34,957 bases of DNA from positions 1 to 34,957 of the forward strand of contig CANCJE010000015.1 in assembly GCA_947378235.1 (NCBI GenBank), given 5' to 3'. Positions 33,125-34,957 of this stretch are shown here, in pieces (positions within the stretch are counted from its first letter, which is position 1; each line of letters starts with the position of its first letter). The notes under the pieces are model-generated. The model had not been told where the DNA came from. It did no database searches and saw nothing but the letters and a program-made list of their open reading frames with translations. The DNA is from Caulobacteraceae bacterium (GTDB lineage Bacteria; Pseudomonadota; Alphaproteobacteria; Caulobacterales; Caulobacteraceae). The translations under genes and the position numbers were made by a program.

Positions 33125-34252
33125 TTAGGCAGCGTTCTTGGCGCGCAGCCGGTCGATCAGTTTGTCTTCCCATTCATTCAAGCCCCCGAGGCTGACAGCC
33201 AAGAGGTTGGAGCGGCGATAATAGAGGTGGCAGTCCATGGCCCAGGTAAAGCCCATACCGCCGTGCACTTGGATATTGTTCTTGGCGCAATGTTGGAAAG
33301 CCTTGGTCGAGCTGACCCGCATGGTCGCGGCGGCTTCAGCAAGGTCTGCCGAGCCAGTCGACAGGGCATAGGCCCCGAAATAGCCGTTCGAGCGGGCCAA
33401 GGTGGCCGAGACATACATATCGGCCAGCATATGCTTGATGGCTTGGAACGAGCCGATGGCGCGGCCAAAGGCAAATCGTTGCAGGGCATAGTCGCGGCCC
33501 ATCTCCAGCGCCTTATCGGCCCCGCCGATCTGTTCAAAGCCGGTCAGGATCGCGGCGCGGTCCAGCGCCTCTTCGTAAAGACGCCAGCCATCGCCCGCTG
33601 CACCGACCAGTTCGGCCGCTGCGTCCTTAAAGGCGATCTTGGCTTGGCTGCGCGATGGATCGATCGTGTCCAGCACGGTGCGCTCGATGCCGGACTGGTT
33701 CAGATCCACCAGATAGAGCGACAGACCCTGCGCATCCTTACCCGGCGCATGGCGGGCCAAGACGATGGCAATGTCAGCAATATCGCCGTCCAGTACGGGC
33801 GACTTGGCTCCCGTCAGGGTTCCAGCCTTGGCCGACAGGGCGACGTTTGAAGGCCGCACAGACCCGGTTGCCTCAACCGAGGCCAGGGTGCCGATCACTT
33901 CGCCCGAAGCGAGCTTAGGCAACCATCTTTGCTTTTGCTCTTCGCTACCCGCCGCCTTGAGGATTTCAGCGACCAGGAAGATTGAGGAGGAGACGGGCAC
34001 GGGTGCCAAGGCGCGGCCAAGCTCTTCGGCTATGACGCAAAGCTCCAGATAGCCTAGGCCGAGCCCGCCATATTCCTCCGGGATCGCTGCGCCCAAAAAG
34101 CCCATCTCGCCCAGACCCTGCCACAGGGCCCGATCAAAGGGGTCAGAGCCTTCCAAAATGGCGCGCACGGCCGTGGTCGGGCACTTGTCCGCCAGATAAC
34201 GGCGCGCCTGTTCCTTGAGTTGCTGTTGTTCAGCCGAAAATTCGAAATCCAT
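33125..34252 (-). CDS. Acyl-CoA dehydrogenase family protein (small partner)
   Basis: A 375-residue acyl-CoA dehydrogenase-fold protein, first gene of the operon. The start MDFEFSAEQQQLKEQARRYL, AAIPEEYGGLGLGYLEL and the C-terminal QVHGGMGFTWAMDCHLYYRR place it in the family. The middle domain is less canonical than in its neighbour: the flavin-contact segment reads SVEATGSVRPSNV instead of the T-E-P-x-x-G-S-D type. The FTWAMD segment has Ala-Met where I recall Glu-His in relatives. It is probably the partner subunit of the 31853-33094 gene rather than an independent enzyme (inference). GAGGAA lies six bases before the ATG. Confidence 0.88.
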   Translation of the reverse strand: MDFEFSAEQQQLKEQARRYLADKCPTTAVRAILEGSDPFDRALWQGLGEMGFLGAAIPEEYGGLGLGYLELCVIAEELGRALAPVPVSSSIFLVAEILKAAGSEEQKQRWLPKLASGEVIGTLASVEATGSVRPSNVALSAKAGTLTGAKSPVLDGDIADIAIVLARHAPGKDAQGLSLYLVDLNQSGIERTVLDTIDPSRSQAKIAFKDAAAELVGAAGDGWRLYEEALDRAAILTGFEQIGGADKALEMGRDYALQRFAFGRAIGSFQAIKHMLADMYVSATLARSNGYFGAYALSTGSADLAEAAATMRVSSTKAFQHCAKNNIQVHGGMGFTWAMDCHLYYRRSNLLAVSLGGLNEWEDKLIDRLRAKNAA

Positions 34253-34476
34253 CTGTGCTTCCTCGTCACGCCCAGTCTTACCGCTGGCCTGATGCTGGAG
34301 CTCAGATTATCCCTTCGCGGGCCAGAGGGAAGTCAAACTTTACGCCGATCAGGTACACGTGATGGCACAGGCGGCCAGCCGGTTCGAAGCGGCTGGTTAG
34401 GATGGCCAAGGTGCCGTAGCGGATTCAAGGGATTGGCCCCACACCTCAAGTCCCATAAGGGTTTGCAGCGCTTAGC
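34253..34476. other. Gene-free region upstream of the dehydrogenase operon
   Basis: A stretch of 224 bases without a believable ORF. It must contain the promoter of the dehydrogenase operon on the minus strand. The clearest structure is CCAGCCG-GTTCGAAG-CGGCTGG (34375-34396), a 7-bp perfect dyad about 125 bp upstream of the first gene. No tRNA, repeat of types A-E, or clear -35/-10 pair was found. Confidence 0.5.
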
Positions 34477-34501
34477 AAAAAAAATTAGCGCGCCATGCGC
34501 T
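34477..34501 (-). terminator. Intrinsic terminator overlapping the UPF0178 stop
   Basis: On the minus strand AGCGC-ATGGC-GCGCT is followed by AA and eight T residues. The 5-bp stem lies at the very end of the UPF0178 coding region and includes part of its TAA stop. The stem is short but GC-rich and the U tract is ideal. Confidence 0.68.
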
Positions 34502-34957
34502 TGGCGCGATTTACCGCCTCATCTAGCGCCGACAGGAACCGAGAGCGGTCCGCCGGACCAAAGGGAGCCGGCCCCTTGGTCACCTCACCGGTGGACCTCA
34601 GATGCTCGGCTAGCCCGCGTGCGGCCAAGGCCATGCCGATAGAATCAGGCGTAAAGGCCCGCCCTGTCGCGCCAATGGCCAGAGCGCCCTTCTCGAGGCA
34701 GCGACTGGCCAAAGGAATATCGTTGGTGATGACAATGTCACGCCGACGCACCTGATCGGCGATCCAGTCATCGGCAATATCGGGGCCTGCATCGACGATC
34801 ACCCGCTCAATCCACGGCTCGCGCGGTGTCATGATGAAGCTGTTCGAAACGACGAACACCTTCAAGCCATAGCGGATCGCGACCCTGTAGGTCTCGTCCT
34901 TCACCGGGCAGGCGTCGGCATCGATAAAGATTCGGGACTTGCCGTCATCGGCGGGGG
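34485..34957 (-). CDS. UPF0178 (YaiI/YqxD, DUF188) family protein, 5' truncated
   Basis: About 156 residues are present and the frame is open to the window edge, so the start lies outside. The conserved opening is visible as [14 protein letters not shown] close to the edge. It is followed by [44 protein letters not shown] and [11 protein letters not shown], all hallmarks of the family. UPF0178 proteins have a PIN-like fold, but their function is not established. An internal GTG (34904) is not the start, since the invariant DADACP motif lies upstream of it. It is downstream-facing toward the dehydrogenase operon, with its own terminator. Confidence 0.9.
   Translation of the reverse strand, partial: PADDGKSRIFIDADACPVKDETYRVAIRYGLKVFVVSNSFIMTPREPWIERVIVDAGPDIADDWIADQVRRRDIVITNDIPLASRCLEKGALAIGATGRAFTPDSIGMALAARGLAEHLRSTGEVTKGPAPFGPADRSRFLSALDEAVNRAKRMAR

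Noticed and set aside
34370-34460. Possible tRNA or attachment site suggested by GGTTCGAAGC
   Set aside because: The surrounding bases give an 8-base loop and no acceptor, D or anticodon arms could be folded. No integrase gene is in the window.

Overview
The window looks like chromosomal DNA from a high-GC alphaproteobacterium, most likely of the Caulobacterales. The grounds are the housekeeping block DUF1285 / CoA-pyrophosphatase Nudix / DUF6111-like protein / CCA-adding enzyme with ATGA and GTGA overlaps, a PseG-type pseudaminic acid gene, and dense families of REP-like palindromic repeats. The order is inferred; no rRNA, tRNA, CRISPR array, transposase or integrase gene was seen.

Layout. 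(1) 1-4223: end of a PseG gene, a convergent DUF599 membrane protein sharing a CTAG stop overlap with it, then a tightly coupled four-gene operon ending in the tRNA CCA nucleotidyltransferase. (2) 4310-17389: accessory catabolic genes, with two Baeyer-Villiger-type flavin monooxygenases, a TauD-type dioxygenase, two amidohydrolase-fold enzymes, an old-yellow-enzyme oxidoreductase, a hotdog thioesterase, an aldo/keto reductase and a quinone-oxidoreductase-like enzyme, interrupted by an ammonium transporter. Three intergenic gaps here (6.2-6.5, 7.4-7.9 and 16.1-16.4 kb) are filled by mosaics of the same palindromic repeats. (3) 17462-20501: an orphan hybrid sensor kinase and an OmpW-type porin preceded by a perfect FNR/FixK-type box. 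(4) 20716-28976: two divergent blocks. One is GFA protein - globin - APH-like kinase - GMC oxidoreductase. The other is cytochrome P450 - rubredoxin - EcKL-like kinase - PaaI-like thioesterase, with a TetR regulator divergent from the P450. A lone GST lies between them. (5) 28982-34252: a secreted S9 peptidase and an operon of two acyl-CoA dehydrogenases plus an enoyl-CoA hydratase. (6) The window ends inside a UPF0178 (YaiI-like) gene.

How the genes may work together (inference): the 4.3-34.2 kb stretch reads as machinery for a lipophilic, probably cyclic or isoprenoid/steroid-like carbon source. P450/TauD hydroxylation, GMC alcohol oxidation, Baeyer-Villiger insertion to an ester or lactone, lactonase-like hydrolysis, and beta-oxidation by the dehydrogenase/hydratase set form a plausible sequence. 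Two different phosphotransferase-fold kinases, each beside an oxygenase or oxidase, are the most unusual element and suggest that a phosphorylated intermediate is used. No CoA ligase, thiolase, P450 reductase or ferredoxin was found in the window, so the pathway is incomplete here and its substrate cannot be named.
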